Source: an uncultured Alphaproteobacteria bacterium
GTDB taxonomy: Bacteria; Pseudomonadota; Alphaproteobacteria; HIMB59; GCA-002718135
Direction: 5' to 3'
Assembly: GCA_902621165.1 (NCBI GenBank)
Contig: CACNKX010000001.1
Span: 339,071-403,070, forward strand
DNA length: 64,000 bases
Part shown: positions 63,682-64,000 of the stretch, one piece after another
Numbering within the stretch: the stretch's first letter is position 1
Layout: each line of letters opens with the position of its first letter
Notes under the pieces: generated by a model
What the model saw: only the letters and a program-made list of their open reading frames with translations
Databases searched by the model: none
What the model was told of the DNA's origin: nothing
Translations under genes and position numbers: made by a program

Positions 63682-64000
63682 GACTTCACTTTTTCCTAGA
63701 AAGAGAGAGAGAAATGGCTATTATTTATCTTAGTAAACTTGTCTTTATTTTCTTTATAGCGAGCAGATCCAACAAACAATTTTAATTAATTATTATTCGT
63801 TTTAGTGTGTTTGTCGAAGATGGAACTCAAGGAAAATATACAAAAAAAAATTATACAATATTTTTTCAAGTTCTATCTTCTATATTAATATCTAGTATTG
63901 GCTTAGATTGGTCTTTTGAAAGAATTAATTTTATTTAATCAAATCTAGTTATAATTATCTTTAAAATATCGAGTTGTTTTAATTAATCCATCAACTAAGT

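Larger units (their letters stand above)
63372..64000 (+). other. gene-poor end of module 5 and start of module 6
   Basis: Holds a 16-base-spaced TGTTGCCTT repeat (63419-63443), the GGGGG repeat pair, tRNA fragment E, and a new repeat pair. Two short reading frames (MAIIYLSKLVF..., 23 codons at 63714; a GTG frame of 43 codons from 63807) are not supportable as genes. No other feature seen. Confidence 0.6.

Noticed and set aside
63714-63940. Short reading frames of 23 and 43 codons near the window end
   Set aside because: Too short, with no homology or convincing start; part of an incomplete module.

Overview
The window is a stretch of AT-rich, very gene-dense chromosome from what looks like a marine, streamlined alphaproteobacterium (SAR11/HIMB59-like in style; lineage is inferred, not proven). 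Pointers: the alphaproteobacterial order maf-aroE-coaE-dnaQ-Tim44-Smr facing rho-mnmE-mnmG-rsmG-parA-parB, the leuS/lptE/holA block with a DUF3576 lipoprotein, a carotenoid plus blh retinal-synthesis cluster, many overlapping genes and almost no spacer. Seven convergent gene pairs overlap at their stops, five of them through a shared palindromic TTAA or TTAATTAA.

Layout. 1-3065 (minus): BMP-type nucleoside ABC transporter (binding protein, ATPase, truncated permease). 3183-9501: upp, a lipoprotein, pyruvate carboxylase, DUF2244 protein, serine hydrolase. 9522-15300 (minus): dapB and the chaperone set dnaJ, dnaK, grpE, hrcA, with a sigma-32-like promoter before dnaK. 15348-19327: rph, rdgB, an LpoA-like lipoprotein, rsmI and a BON lipoprotein. 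19329-23222 (minus): HIT protein and hisE-F-A-GNAT-hisH-hisB. 23304-28575 (plus): hslVU with a second sigma-32-like promoter, a double PAP2 membrane phosphatase, a GT39 transferase and a DUF3108 protein. 28572-32797 (minus): Smr, GH24 lysozyme, Tim44-like, dnaQ, coaE, aroE, maf. 32798-33219 is an AT-rich divergent gap that by gene order is the best candidate for oriC. 33220-39921 (plus): rho, mnmE, mnmG, rsmG, parA, parB, with two parS-like palindromes. 39908-45587 (minus): holA, lptE, leuS, DUF3576, porin. 45742-52982: yggS, a winged-helix regulator, lolA, ftsK, a UbiH-type hydroxylase, LON protein, CnoX-like thioredoxin, YbaK. 53040-57288 (plus): crtI, crtB, crtY, blh, which together turn phytoene precursors into beta-carotene and then retinal; crtE and a rhodopsin are not in view.

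57343-64000 is the accessory region and the most interesting part. An intact tRNA-Gly(GCC) gene is followed by five successive partial copies of its own 3' end, cutting about 6.3 kb into five small modules (0.83-1.6 kb) plus the start of a sixth. Most modules carry only one to three small genes, mostly for exported or membrane proteins of unknown function; one carries a sulfotransferase. No integrase, transposase or replication gene is visible. Module ends carry paired, head-to-tail 11-bp repeats placed at fixed distances from the tRNA fragments, in two geometry classes that match two lengths of tRNA fragment. This looks like a tandem stack of integrase-less mini-elements using one tRNA attachment site, probably mobilised in trans or left behind by tyrosine-recombinase elements.
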